Shown here: piece after piece, positions 24,012 through 31,839 of the stretch
How positions within the stretch are numbered: position 1 is the first letter of the stretch
How the letters are laid out: every line of letters starts with the position of its first letter
Assembly (NCBI GenBank): GCA_030446625.1
Contig: JAUJMY010000016.1
Coordinates: 1 to 40,198, forward strand
Reading direction: 5' to 3'
Length of the DNA stretch: 40,198 nucleotides
Source of the DNA: Gaiellaceae bacterium
GTDB taxonomy: Bacteria > Actinomycetota > Thermoleophilia > Gaiellales > Gaiellaceae
Position numbers and translations under genes: made by a program
The notes under the pieces: generated by a model
What the model was told of the DNA's origin: nothing
The model's database searches: none
What the model saw: only the letters and a program-made list of their open reading frames with translations

Positions 24012-25050
24012 CTGACGAACTCTGACGAGACAACCGTCGAGCGCGCCGGTCGTTCACTCGAGGACGAGCTCCGCGAGGCCGAGGCGCGGCAGCGCGCGCT
24101 CCTCGCAGTCCTGCCGGACCTCAATGTTCCGGCTCCACCGCGACGGCACCTACCTCGAGTTCGCGGGGGACCTGACCCGGCTCGCGACGCCCGCAGAAGA
24201 GCTGCTCGGATCGAACATCCACGAGATCCTGCCGCCGGAGGTCGCGGGCGCGCTCATGGGGTGCGCCCAGCGCGCGCTCGACACGGGGCTGCTCCAGACC
24301 GTCGAATATCGGCTGCGGACATACGGCGGCGAGCTGTGCGACTTCGAGGCGCGCGTCGTGCGGGCGAGCGAGGACGAGGTGGTGACCATCGTCCGCGACG
24401 TCACGGCGCGGAAGCTCGCCGAGCAGGAGCGCCGCGAGACGCGAGCGCGGATCGCGGCGGCCGAGGAGGCGGAGCGGCGGCGGCTGGAGCGGAACCTGCA
24501 CGACGGCGCGCAGCAGCAGCTCGTGACCGCGAACCTGAACCTGAGCCTCGCCGAGCGGAACCTCGAGAAGGACGCCGAGGCCGCACGTCGGTTCCTCGGC
24601 GTCGCGCAGTCGCAGCTCGCCGCCGGCCTCGCGGACATCCGCCGCCTCTCGCACGGGCTCGACCAGCCGATCCTGGTCGAGGAGGGGCTCGGCCCGGCGC
24701 TCGAGACGCTCGTGCCACGCTCGAGCGTCCCGGTCGAGTTCGCCGATCTCCCGCCGGAGAGACCGGCCGAGCGCGTCGAGGCCGCTGCGTACTACGTCGT
24801 CGCAGAATCGCTCGCGAACGCGGTGAAGCACGCGGAGGCGACGCGCATCGTCGTCTCTGCGCGCGTGCGCGACGGCGAGCTCGTTACGGAGGTCACCGAC
24901 GACGGTCGCGGCGGGGCCGGCTTCGAGGGCGGGACGGGTCTGCGCGGGCTGGAGGATCGCGTCGCCGCCGTCGGCGGGCGCCTGGAGGTGGAGAGCCGCG
25001 CCGGGGAGGGGACGACCGTGCGCGCGCTCATCCCGCTCGGCAACGGCTGA
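24012..25050 (+). CDS. PAS-containing NarL/DesK-type sensor histidine kinase, one apparent indel
   Basis: The N-terminal frame (open from 23970; start unclear, in-frame CTG at 24012 used) reads SLEDELREAEARQRALLAVLPDL. It continues in another frame from 24124 as MFRLHRDGTYLEFAGDLTRL once one A at 23-24 of that line (24123/24124) is dropped. There follow a PAS-like domain, an AEEAERRRLERNLHDGAQQQ phosphoacceptor helix (His codon at 24499) of the HisKA_3 type, and a HATPase with ESLANAVKHAEA, DDGRGG and GTGLRGLEDRVAAVGG. It would be cytoplasmic, as no membrane segment is seen. No response regulator is adjacent, so it is an orphan kinase. Confidence 0.8.
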
Positions 25051-25082
25051 CGCTCCACTACGCGCCGCTCGAGAAGATCGCT

Positions 25083-25088
25083 TAGCTT
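25083..25088 (+). promoter_or_regulatory. -10-like TAGCTT before the first Eis-like gene
   Basis: TAGCTT ends 7 nt before GTG 25096, with no Shine-Dalgarno. Confidence 0.45.
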
Positions 25089-25095
25089 CACCACC

Positions 25096-26305
25096 GTGGC
25101 TGTCGAGGTTCGGAGGCCGACCACGGAGGAGCTCCGCGACGCGATGCAGGCGACCGTCGACGCGTCCGCGGACGACTTCCAGGACGCGGACTACGAGCGC
25201 GAGAGCGAGACCGTGCGTCTCGAGCGCGCGATCGCCGGCTTCGACGGCGGACGCCCCGTCGGCTTCGCCGCCTCGTACGAGTTCGAGCTGACCGTCCCCG
25301 GGGGGCCCGCTGCCCACCGCCGGCGTCACGTGGGTCGGCGTGCTGCCGACGCACCGGCGCCAGGGGATCATGCGCCGGCTGGTCGAGCAACTGCTCGCCG
25401 ACGCGCGCGAGCACGGCGAGCCGCTCGCCGCCCTCTACGCGTCGGAGGCGCCGATCTACGGGCGCTTCGGCTTCGGGCTCGCGACGCACGCCGCGGAGGT
25501 CGACGTGGAGAGCGCGCGGATGTCGTTCCGCGACGACCCCGGCGCCGAAGGCTCGGTCAGGCTCGTCGACGCCGAGGAGGCGTTCGCGCTCTTCCCGCCG
25601 CTCTACGAGCGGCTGCGCAAGGAGCGGCCGGGGATGCTGAGCCGCAGCGAGCACTGGTGGCGGCGGCACCGCCTCGCCGACTACGAGCACTGGCGCCGCG
25701 GCGCGAGCAAGCGCTTCAACGCCGTGCTCGAGGTGGACGGCGAGCCCGCCGCGTACGCCATCTACCGCGTGAAGAGCGACTGGAGCGACGGCTACGGGAC
25801 GGGGCAGGTGCGGGTCGTCGAGACGTTCGCGACGTCCGCCGCTGCAACGCGCGGCATGTGGCGCTTCCTGTTCGGCGTCGACTTCACGACGCGCGTCCAG
25901 TCGGAGGTCTTCGACCCCGGATCGCCGCTCTTCCTGCTCGTCACGGACCCGCGCGCGCTCCACCTCAGCGTGCACGACGGCGTCTGGCTCCGGCTGGTCG
26001 ACCTCGAGGCCGCGCTGCGCGCGCGGACGTACGGGACCGACGACGCGGTCGTGCTCGAGGTGCGCGACGAGCTCTGCCCGTGGAACGCGGGGCGGTGGCG
26101 CGTCGGCGGCGAGGTCGAGCGGACGAGGGGCGACGCGAATCTGGCGCTCGACGTCCGCGATCTCGGCTCGGCGTACCTCGGCGGATTCGACTTCGACGAG
26201 CTCGCAGCAGCCGGCCGCGTCGAGGAGCTGCGGGCCGGAGCGGTCGCGCGTGCGAGCGCGCTCTTCCGCACGCCGCGGCCGCCGTTCTGCCCGGAGGTCT
26301 TCTAG
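25096..26305 (+). CDS. Eis-like N-acetyltransferase with SCP2 domain (copy 1), one apparent indel
   Basis: The first frame (MAVEVRRPTTEELRDAMQAT to FELTVPGG) continues in the next frame as PLPTAGVTWVGVLPTHRRQGIM if one C of the CCC at 25306-25308 is removed. The joined protein is about 402 residues: GNAT domain 1 with the acetyl-CoA loop LPTHRRQGIMRRL, a second GNAT-like half and a C-terminal SCP2-like domain. The Tyr in IYGRFGFG aligns with Tyr126 of mycobacterial Eis, and the chain ends in Phe, whose carboxylate is the general base in Eis. Eis proteins multi-acetylate amines, including aminoglycosides. The indel is probably a read error. Confidence 0.8.
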
Positions 26306-26307
26306 CC

Positions 26308-27519
26308 GTGGCTGTCGAGATCAGGACGTGCACGCCCGACGAGCTCCGCCAGGGGATGTCGCCGATCTTCCACTTCTTCGGCCGAAGCGTCGACGACGCG
26401 GGCGCGGAGCGGTTCGACCGCGTGATCCCGCCGGACCGCATGCACGCGGCCTTCGACGGCGGCGCGGCCGTCGGCGGCGCGGGCGCGTTCCCGTTCGAGC
26501 TGACCATCCCCGGCGGGCGTGTCCGGGCGGGCGGCGTGACGATGGTCGGCGTCCTGCCCACGCACCGGCGGCGCGGGATCCTCACGCAGCTGATGCGCGC
26601 GCAGCTCGACTCGCTGCACGAGCGCGGCGAGCCGGTCGCGTACCTGTGGGCGTCGGAGGGCGTGATCTACCCGCGCTTCGGCTACGGGATGGCCGCGCTC
26701 GGAGGCATGCTCTCGATCTCGCGGACGAGGAGCGCCTTCGCGCTCCCGTTCGAGCGCGTGGGGCAGGTGCGCCTCGTCGGCGCCGACGAGGCGCTCGAGC
26801 TGGTTCCCCCGCTGTACGAGCACGTGGCCACGGAGACGCCGGGAATGTTCGCTCGGACGCGCGCCTGGTGGGAGAGCCGCGTCCTCGCGGACCCGGCCTG
26901 GCGCCGCGAAGGCGGTGGCGAGCTCCAGCGCGCGGTGCTCGAGGTGGACGGGCGGCCGGAGGCGTACGCGTTGTACCGGTTGAAGCCCGACTTCGAGTAC
27001 GGCAACTCGACCGGCCAAACGTCGGTCGTCGAGGCGATGGGCGTCACCGCGGCCGCGACCCGTGAGACCTGGCGCTTTCTCCTCGACGTCGACTGGATGG
27101 AGAGCGTCCGCGCGATGCTGCTCCCGATCGACCACCCGCTCTGGTTCCTGCTCGCGGAGCCGCGGCGGATGCGCTTCACCGTCTGGGACGCGCTCTGGGT
27201 GCGGCTCGTGGACGTGGGGGAGGCCCTGCGTGCGCGCTCGTACGAGAAGGGCGAGCCGGTTGTCGTCGAGGTCGCAGACTCGTTCTGCCTCTGGAACGAG
27301 GGCCGCTGGCGCGTCGGCGGCGGCGACGTCGCGCGCGTCGACGAGGAGCCGGATCTGCGGCTCGACGTGACGGCCCTCGGCTCGGTCTACCTGGGCGGCT
27401 TCACGTTCGCGCAGCTCGCGCGCGGTCTGCGCGTCGAGGAGTTGCGGCTCGGCGCGATCGCGCGCGCGGACGCGCTCTTCCGCACCGATCGCGCCCCCTG
27501 GTGCCCGGAGATCTTCTGA
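26308..27519 (+). CDS. Eis-like N-acetyltransferase with SCP2 domain (copy 2)
   Basis: An intact 403-residue paralogue that starts at GTG 26308, 2 nt after copy 1, with the same MAVEIR opening. It has LPTHRRRGILTQL as acetyl-CoA loop, VIYPRFGYG holding the conserved Tyr, a second GNAT half and a SCP2-like end RTDRAPWCPEIF with a terminal Phe. Length and end match Eis (402 residues). It is a tandem duplicate, co-transcribed with copy 1; the divergence between copies is large enough that substrates may differ. The native substrate is unknown. Confidence 0.87.
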   Translation: MAVEIRTCTPDELRQGMSPIFHFFGRSVDDAGAERFDRVIPPDRMHAAFDGGAAVGGAGAFPFELTIPGGRVRAGGVTMVGVLPTHRRRGILTQLMRAQLDSLHERGEPVAYLWASEGVIYPRFGYGMAALGGMLSISRTRSAFALPFERVGQVRLVGADEALELVPPLYEHVATETPGMFARTRAWWESRVLADPAWRREGGGELQRAVLEVDGRPEAYALYRLKPDFEYGNSTGQTSVVEAMGVTAAATRETWRFLLDVDWMESVRAMLLPIDHPLWFLLAEPRRMRFTVWDALWVRLVDVGEALRARSYEKGEPVVVEVADSFCLWNEGRWRVGGGDVARVDEEPDLRLDVTALGSVYLGGFTFAQLARGLRVEELRLGAIARADALFRTDRAPWCPEIF

Positions 27520-27521
27520 GC

Positions 27522-27527
27522 TAGGGT
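27522..27527 (+). promoter_or_regulatory. -10-like TAGGGT before the M23 gene
   Basis: TAGGGT ends 6 nt before GTG 27534, which supports that GTG as the real start of the frameshifted peptidase. Confidence 0.4.
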
Positions 27528-27533
27528 CGCCCG

Positions 27534-27999
27534 GTGCTGCGGCGCGGGGCACCCTGGGGGTCGTGTGCGCGTTCCTGATCCTCGCGGGCTCCGCGCAGGC
27601 GCGGACGGAGGACCCGCATCAGCTCTCGCTCGAGTGGCCTGCCGACGGCACGCTCACCGACGGGTACGGCTACCGCTGGGGCGGATGCACCCTCGGGCTC
27701 GACATCGGCGTCCTCCGCTCGCTCGACGTCGTCGCGGCCGCGCCGGGCGTCGTCCGCGCCGTCGGCACCCCGTCCGGCTACGCGGCTACGGGAACGTCGT
27801 GCTCGTCGACGTCGGCGGCGGCTACTCGACGATGTACGCGCACCTCAGCCGCGTGCTCGTCCGCCGAGGACAGACGGTGGCGGCCGGCGATCCGATCGGC
27901 CTCGCTGGCTGCACGGGCTGGTGCACCGGCACGCACCTCCACTTCGAGCTCCGCGACCGCAACCGCCCGATCGACCCGAGCGTCCTGTTCGCGCGCTAG
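27534..27999 (+). pseudogene. Secreted M23-family metallopeptidase, frame broken at two places
   Basis: Three frames join. GTG 27534 gives MLRR, then with one added base near 27545 GTLGVVCAFLILAGSAQA, a good signal peptide. The middle frame reads LSLEWPADGTLTDGYGYRWG and LGLDIGVLRSLDVVAAAPGVV. With one more base near 27770-27783 the last frame gives YGNVVLVDVGGGYSTMYAHL and GTHLHFELRDRNRPIDPSVL. These are the peptidase M23 (LytM/lysostaphin-type) motifs, with HLHFE metal ligands at the end; the usual HxG Asp block is GLDIG here, with no preceding His seen. Role: cell-wall peptide cleavage or cell-wall binding. Confidence 0.75.
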
Positions 28000-28014
28000 C
28001 CGAGCCCGCGCGGG

Positions 28015-28212
28015 CTACGCGTCCTGCCGCGGCGGGCACACGTGGTCTCCATACGAGCAGAAGACGCAGCAGTCGCCCGCCTTCGGCTTGAGCAGGACGC
28101 CGCAGGACGTGCAGGAGTAGAAATGCTGGCACGCGTCCGTCGGCATCGTCTCCACGATCGCGAACCCGCACTCCGGGCAGGTGATCGTCGCTTCGATGAC
28201 GGTCGCGCTCAC
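28015..28212 (-). CDS. GDCCVxC-type small zinc-ribbon protein
   Basis: 65 residues from GTG 28212. ITCPECGF and CTSCGVLL are two CxxC knuckles, and the C-terminal GDCCVFCSYGDHVCPP is the signature of the GDCCVxC-domain (seleno)protein family. Where some members carry selenocysteine, this one has Cys. Redox or metal handling is presumed; function is not established. TAGGGT lies 6 nt before the start, with no Shine-Dalgarno. Confidence 0.85.
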   Translation of the reverse strand: MSATVIEATITCPECGFAIVETMPTDACQHFYSCTSCGVLLKPKAGDCCVFCSYGDHVCPPRQDA

Positions 28213-28218
28213 GCGCCA

Positions 28219-28224
28219 ACCCTA
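28219..28224 (-). promoter_or_regulatory. -10-like TAGGGT before the GDCCVxC gene
   Basis: On the minus strand TAGGGT ends 6 nt before GTG 28212, the same leaderless geometry as elsewhere in the window. Confidence 0.45.
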
Positions 28225-28407
28225 CGGGGTCCGCGCGCGCGAACGGCGAGCGCTGTGGGGCTAGGTACGTCGATGGTGGCCCACGCGAGCGTTGGACGCG
28301 CCGCGGACGCTGTTAGATTCCGCGACGGATGTAGCCACTTCTCGATCCTCGACGTCGTTCGCGGCGCTACTCGCGCCGCGACCTTCCTGCGTCTCTGGAG
28401 GTAAGAA

Positions 28408-29230
28408 GTGACTGCGATTCCGTACGTTCGTCATCCGACGGACTTCCCCGCTCGTTACGCGCACGGCCCTGACTCGTTTCCGCAGCCGGGCGTCCCGCGC
28501 GGTGCGATCCACGAGTACGAGTGGAACGCGAGCCGTGTCTTCCCCGGGACACACCGCCGCTACTGGGTGTACGTCCCGGCTCACTACACCGAATCGGAGC
28601 CGGCATCGCTGATGGTCTTCCAGGACGCCGAGTGGTACCTCGATCTCCACCTCGACGCGCGTGTCCCGATCGTCTTCGACAACCTCATTCACGGAGGAGA
28701 GATGCCCGCGACGATCGGGGTCTTCGTCGCCCCGGGCGAGCCGGGAGACGAAACGCGGAGTACGACGCGTTCAGCGACGCCTACGCGACGTTCCTGCTCA
28801 CGGAGATCCTGTCCGATGTCCGAGGCCGCTACGCGATCACGGACGATCCCGAGCGGTGGGCGGTCGGCGGCGGGAGCAGCGGCGGAGTCTGCGCGTTCAC
28901 CGTCGCGTGGATGCGACCCGACCGGTTCCGGCGCGTCCTGAGCTTCGTGGGCGCTTTCGCCCAGCTCGACGGCGGCAATCGCTACCCCGAGCTGATCCAG
29001 GAGACGCCGAAGAAGCCCTACGCATCTTTCTGCACACGGTGGCCCGCGACCTCAACTGGAACTCCGCTCAATACAACTTCCTCAGCAACAACTTGCGCGT
29101 CGCTGCCGCGCTCGCGGAACGCGGGTACGACTTCCGCTTCGTCCTCGGAGACGGCGGCCACGACGGAAACCACGACGGCGTGATCTTGCCGGACGCGCTC
29201 CGGTGGCTCTGGCGGCCGATGTCGGAGTGA
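28408..29230 (+). pseudogene. Enterochelin-esterase-like alpha/beta hydrolase, frame broken at two places
   Basis: GTG 28408 has GGAGG 6 nt upstream. Frame 1 runs from MTAIPYVRHPTDFPARYAHG to TIGVFVAPGEPGDE. One missing A in the run at 28751-28753 leads to frame 2, AEYDAFSDAYATFLLTEIL, with the nucleophile elbow VGGGSSGGVCAF. One missing C in the run at 29016-29018 leads to frame 3, LRIFLHTVARDLNWN, with GGHDGNHDG as likely catalytic His region. The joined protein of about 274 residues fits the Fes/COG2382 esterase family. It is probably cytoplasmic, as no signal is seen. Both breaks are in homopolymers, so a read-error origin is likely. Confidence 0.78.
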
Positions 29231-29289
29231 CGTGCACGACACCCGCAGTTCGTCGCCGCGCGCGCGGTGGCCCGCGAGCCGAGCTCGGG

Positions 29290-29490
29290 CTACGTGCGGA
29301 TCAGGACGCTGTAGCCCTCGAGGTAGCAGGGACGAGCGGCGGACGACGGGAGGAACGCGCGCAGGAGCGTTCCCTTCGGGAGGCGCACCGGGAACGTCGC
29401 CGATCCCCCTCCCGAGTACTCGCTCTCTGCGAGCACGACCGAGCGCACATCGAAGTCGCCGCGATCAATGACGTGCGGGAGCCGCTTCAT
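29290..29490 (-). CDS. Small protein of unknown function (pair B)
   Basis: 66 residues from ATG 29490: MKRLPHVIDRGDFDVRSVVL, then a Gly/Pro-containing beta-like region ending YLEGYSVLIRT. No family is recognised. Its ATG overlaps the upstream gene's TGA (ATGA), a good sign that both are translated. The two converge with the esterase. Confidence 0.5.
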   Translation of the reverse strand: MKRLPHVIDRGDFDVRSVVLAESEYSGGGSATFPVRLPKGTLLRAFLPSSAARPCYLEGYSVLIRT

Positions 29491-29711
29491 GAAGCGCGGA
29501 AGATCCCGCGGACCGAGTACTTCCCGTCCTCGTCCGGGCGCTCGGAGACCTCCCAGCGATCGAGGACGTAGCTGCGTCCGTCTTCTATCACTACGTCGCC
29601 GGGTCGAAGCGGGTCGCCGCCCGTGTAATCCGAGGCGGGTCCCTCCGGCCAGACGGCGACGAACTCGCCGCTCCATATAGACGGCGGCGCGGGACGTACA
29701 GGCTCGTTCAT
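29487..29711 (-). CDS. Small protein of unknown function (pair A)
   Basis: 74 residues: MNEPVRPAPPSIWSGEFVAV, then WPEGPASDY and beta-rich sequence up to DGKYSVRGIFRAS. GAGGGAG lies 4 nt before the ATG. It is translationally coupled to the next small gene by a 4-nt overlap. Not recognised. The mixed charge and many Trp/Tyr suggest a small soluble beta fold. Confidence 0.5.
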   Translation of the reverse strand: MNEPVRPAPPSIWSGEFVAVWPEGPASDYTGGDPLRPGDVVIEDGRSYVLDRWEVSERPDEDGKYSVRGIFRAS

Positions 29712-29844
29712 GGCGCTCCCTCGTGTCGAGTACCGGAAACAGCTCTTTGCGGCACCGTATCGGGGGAATCGGCGCGGGTCCAGCGCGAGCGGTACTAGAT
29801 CGTCAGCGGGCGGAGCGCGTTTTGGTACGGGCGGGGCGGGGGGC

Positions 29845-30177
29845 CTAGCGCGCGATGGACAGGCTGCCGATGGTGAACCCGTCGACCTTGTCGATCCGCC
29901 CGCGCCACCAGAATCCCTCCTGGGGCATCGCGCCGCCGCTCGGCGAGAACACGCGCGCGTCCTTCAGATGGATGTACGCGAGCGTGTAGGGCGCTTCGAA
30001 GGCCTCGCGGAACTCAGTCCCGACTTGCTCTCGGAAGACGTCGGCAGTCTGGCGGAACATGGGCGCGAACGCGTCGCCCCCGGGGGACCGCTCCATCATG
30101 TCGGCGACTCCGTCGAAGAACTCGGCAGCGCCGATCAGCAGGCCTGACACCACCGATCCGCCGACCCAGAGCGTCAC
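29845..30177 (-). CDS. Hypothetical protein with one N-terminal membrane segment
   Basis: From GTG 30177 the product is 110 residues: a hydrophobic helix (LWVGGSVVSGLLIGAAEFF), then a soluble part with RQTADVFREQVGTEFREAFE and a C-terminal FWWRGRIDKVDGFTIGSLS. The frame continues upstream through an Arg-rich stretch (to about 30240) that would make a plausible cytoplasmic N-terminus, but no start codon is found there, so the true start is uncertain. Not recognised. Confidence 0.45.
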   Translation of the reverse strand: MTLWVGGSVVSGLLIGAAEFFDGVADMMERSPGGDAFAPMFRQTADVFREQVGTEFREAFEAPYTLAYIHLKDARVFSPSGGAMPQEGFWWRGRIDKVDGFTIGSLSIAR

Positions 30178-30268
30178 GCCGAGCGAGACGCCGCCGGTAT
30201 TCGCGGCGCGGACGAGCGGTCTTCTGCGCGACGGACGCCGCGACCGACGCCTGTCAAGGGCGTATCGG

Positions 30269-30298
30269 TGCGGATTCGAATAGTGGTTCGAATCCGCA
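30269..30298. repeat. 12-bp perfect inverted repeat
   Basis: TGCGGATTCGAA-TAGTGG-TTCGAATCCGCA has perfect 12-bp arms and a 6-nt spacer. The right arm is also the first of two direct repeats in this patch. Confidence 0.8.
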
Positions 30299-30367
30299 GC
30301 GCGTCTTGATCCTGGAAACGAGCCGCCTCCGGAGCGGCCTCGAACCAGTGTTCGAATCCGCGGCGCG
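30287..30367 (+). repeat. Pair of 17-bp direct repeats, iteron-like
   Basis: TTCGAATCCGCAGCGCG (30287-30303) recurs as TTCGAATCCGCGGCGCG (30351-30367), 16 of 17 identical and 64 bp apart. Each copy is preceded by a partly complementary GAA arm, so each also forms a small hairpin. Function is inferred only. Confidence 0.65.
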
Positions 30368-30371
30368 AAAG

Positions 30372-30380
30372 TTATCCACA
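30372..30380 (+). other. Perfect DnaA-box sequence
   Basis: TTATCCACA matches the strongest DnaA box exactly. It starts 5 nt after the second direct repeat and is followed by comparatively AT-rich DNA. A single match could be chance. Confidence 0.4.
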
Positions 30381-30386
30381 GAGACA

Positions 30387-30401
30387 GATTTCGCGGAAAT
30401 C
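30387..30401. repeat. 15-nt palindrome near the DnaA box
   Basis: GATTTC-GCG-GAAATC has perfect 6-bp arms with a 3-nt centre. It is followed by GGTCGT...ACGACC (30411-30432), a second 6-bp inverted repeat. These are likely protein-binding or structured sites upstream of ATG 30449. Confidence 0.5.
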
Positions 30402-30448
30402 GAATATACGGTCGTAGCGAAGTCAACGACCGAGAGAGCACGTGACTC

Positions 30449-30682
30449 ATGCCAACAAAGCTCGATAGCTTCCCAGCCCTTCCCAGTCACGCACGCCACG
30501 ACTGGCCGCAGCTCTTGAACGGAGAAGTCTGGATGCTGAGGCGAGGCGACGACTTCAGCGGTAAGGCAAAGACCTTCATCCAGAACGCGCGGACGCAGGC
30601 GAAGCGGCGCGATGGCCGCGTGCGCACGCGGCTCCTCGATGAGGAAACCGTCGTGCTGCAGTTCAGGCGCGAGGCCGCGTGA
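30449..30682 (+). CDS. Small basic protein of unknown function
   Basis: 77 residues: MPTKLDSFPALPSHARHDWP, then WMLRRGDDFSGKAKTFIQNA followed by a basic stretch and TRLLDEETVVLQFR. Not recognised. The layout (short helix, basic helix, beta ending) could bind nucleic acid. Its stop overlaps the next GTG by 4 nt, so the two form a coupled pair downstream of the repeat and DnaA-box patch. Confidence 0.5.
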   Translation: MPTKLDSFPALPSHARHDWPQLLNGEVWMLRRGDDFSGKAKTFIQNARTQAKRRDGRVRTRLLDEETVVLQFRREAA

Positions 30683-30960
30683 GTACCGCGGTCTCGGACG
30701 ATCTCGTAAGGAAGTCAGTCATGGAACTGCTCGACGCAGCGATGGAGAGCGGTGTCGGAGTCGCGTTCGAGCCGGACGACGAAGGCTGGGACATCAGCTA
30801 CGTGCTGCCGATCGACTGGCCCGCGCACCTCGAATACGAACTGGGAGCGGGGCCGCTCGCGTCGGCATATGACCTCGCCACCGCGGCGGCTGCCGCTGTC
30901 CGTCCGCTGCGCAAAATGGGAGAGCGGATCGACCGCTATCTCGCGAGCAAAGATTCGTGA
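30679..30960 (+). CDS. Small acidic protein of unknown function
   Basis: 93 residues from GTG 30679: a helical start (LVRKSVMELLDAAMESGVGV), a middle with DDEGWDISYVLPIDW and a helical C-terminus ending IDRYLASKDS. Not recognised. The upstream basic partner and 4-nt overlap recall the layout of two-gene toxin-antitoxin or regulator cassettes, but there is no sequence evidence for either role. Confidence 0.5.
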   Translation: MSTAVSDDLVRKSVMELLDAAMESGVGVAFEPDDEGWDISYVLPIDWPAHLEYELGAGPLASAYDLATAAAAAVRPLRKMGERIDRYLASKDS

Positions 30961-30965
30961 TGATC

Positions 30966-31018
30966 GGGGCCGGGAGGCGAGCCGAACGCCCACGGGTCGC
31001 TTCCCACGTCCCGGCCCC
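30966..31018 (+). terminator. Large stem after the 30449-30960 gene pair
   Basis: GGGGCCGGGA (30966-30975) is complementary to TCCCGGCCCC (31009-31018), a 10-bp stem closing a 33-nt loop, 5 nt after the stop. It probably ends or protects the transcript; there is no T tract. Confidence 0.4.
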
Positions 31019-31038
31019 TTCGCTGAGCATGTGAAGTC

Positions 31039-31083
31039 GTAACAGCGCGCGCTATTAGCCGCGCCCCGCATCGCCGCTGTTAC
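31039..31083. repeat. 9-bp inverted repeat upstream of the small membrane gene
   Basis: GTAACAGCG (31039-31047) and CGCTGTTAC (31075-31083) are perfect complements separated by 27 nt, ending 10 nt before GTG 31094. They are operator-like and share GTAACA/TGTTAC with the palindrome at 10117-10137. Confidence 0.5.
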
Positions 31084-31093
31084 AAATGCTCGT

Positions 31094-31381
31094 GTGGCTC
31101 GGGCGTCTCTTGCCGTCTTCTGCCTCGTCGTCGCTCCGTTCGCGGCGTTCTACGTCGGAAGTGAAGCTGCGCAGACGGCCGTGGATGACTCAGACGCTCC
31201 TCTCAGTGCCGTCTTGGGCGGCGGAACTGCCGTAGTGCTCTCGCTTCTTGCGGCACGCGGCTTCGGCAGGACGTGGGCGCGCTCGGCAAAGTGGGCGGTG
31301 GCGTCGCTCGTGGCAGCCGGCGTGCTCTGGATCGTCGCCGTCGTGCTCGTCTACTTCATCCTCGACTTCGAGCCACGCTGA
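31094..31381 (+). CDS. Small membrane protein of unknown function
   Basis: 95 residues with three hydrophobic segments: an N-terminal one (SLAVFCLVVAPFAAFYVG), a middle one (LSAVLGGGTAVVLSLLAAR) and a C-terminal one (LVAAGVLWIVAVVLVYFIL). GTG 31094 follows ACAAAT by 6 nt. No family is recognised. It stands alone between inverted repeats and a minus-strand gene. Confidence 0.55.
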   Translation: MARASLAVFCLVVAPFAAFYVGSEAAQTAVDDSDAPLSAVLGGGTAVVLSLLAARGFGRTWARSAKWAVASLVAAGVLWIVAVVLVYFILDFEPR

Positions 31382-31441
31382 TCCGGCGCACATGATCGGC
31401 GACCTCGCCTTCCGATATCGCCAATCCCTCCTAGTGGCCGT

Positions 31442-31786
31442 TTAGGCCAGCGCTGCTAGCTCCGCATCAAGCGTTTCGCGTAGCTCGCCGTCGATGAGGA
31501 GTCGCACGAAGACGTCGAGCGGCCACGGCTGCTCGTTCGCCCACTGCTCGATGAGCGCGCGCGTGCTCGTGCTCGGAAACTCGCGCCGGACGCACGTCGG
31601 CGCGGAGGCATCGAGGAGGCGGGCTAGCTCGCCGTCCCAGGCGAGCGCTTCGAGGTAGAGCGCGAGCGCGAGCAGACGTCCGGCAGCTTCAAGGTCGCTT
31701 CGTCGCTGCGTCTCTCGGTAGCGCTGCTCGACCTGCTGCCGCACGTAGCGGGCGAGATCGTCGCGAGCGCGGATAACCGACTGCAC
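31442..31786 (-). CDS. Hypothetical helical protein
   Basis: 114 residues: MQSVIRARDDLARYVRQQVE, a helix-rich body with AAGRLLALALYLEALAW and an acidic C-terminus ending ELRETLDAELAALA. No known domain is seen. It is divergent from the small secreted protein gene at 31840. Codon use is similar to genuine genes (GC third positions), which supports coding. Confidence 0.5.
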   Translation of the reverse strand: MQSVIRARDDLARYVRQQVEQRYRETQRRSDLEAAGRLLALALYLEALAWDGELARLLDASAPTCVRREFPSTSTRALIEQWANEQPWPLDVFVRLLIDGELRETLDAELAALA

Positions 31787-31827
31787 GAGCCTTACCTTGT
31801 CGGCAGGCTCGGACGGTAGCCGCGGTC

Positions 31828-31833
31828 TATCGT
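31828..31833 (+). promoter_or_regulatory. -10-like TATCGT before the 31840 gene
   Basis: TATCGT ends 6 nt before the GTG start, without a Shine-Dalgarno. Confidence 0.4.
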
Positions 31834-31839
31834 GCCCCT

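Noticed and set aside
30281..30298. GTGGTTCGAATCCGCA as a tRNA T-arm remnant or attachment site
   Set aside because: It resembles a T-arm, but the sequence is fully explained by the 12-bp inverted repeat, and no acceptor or anticodon arm is found upstream.
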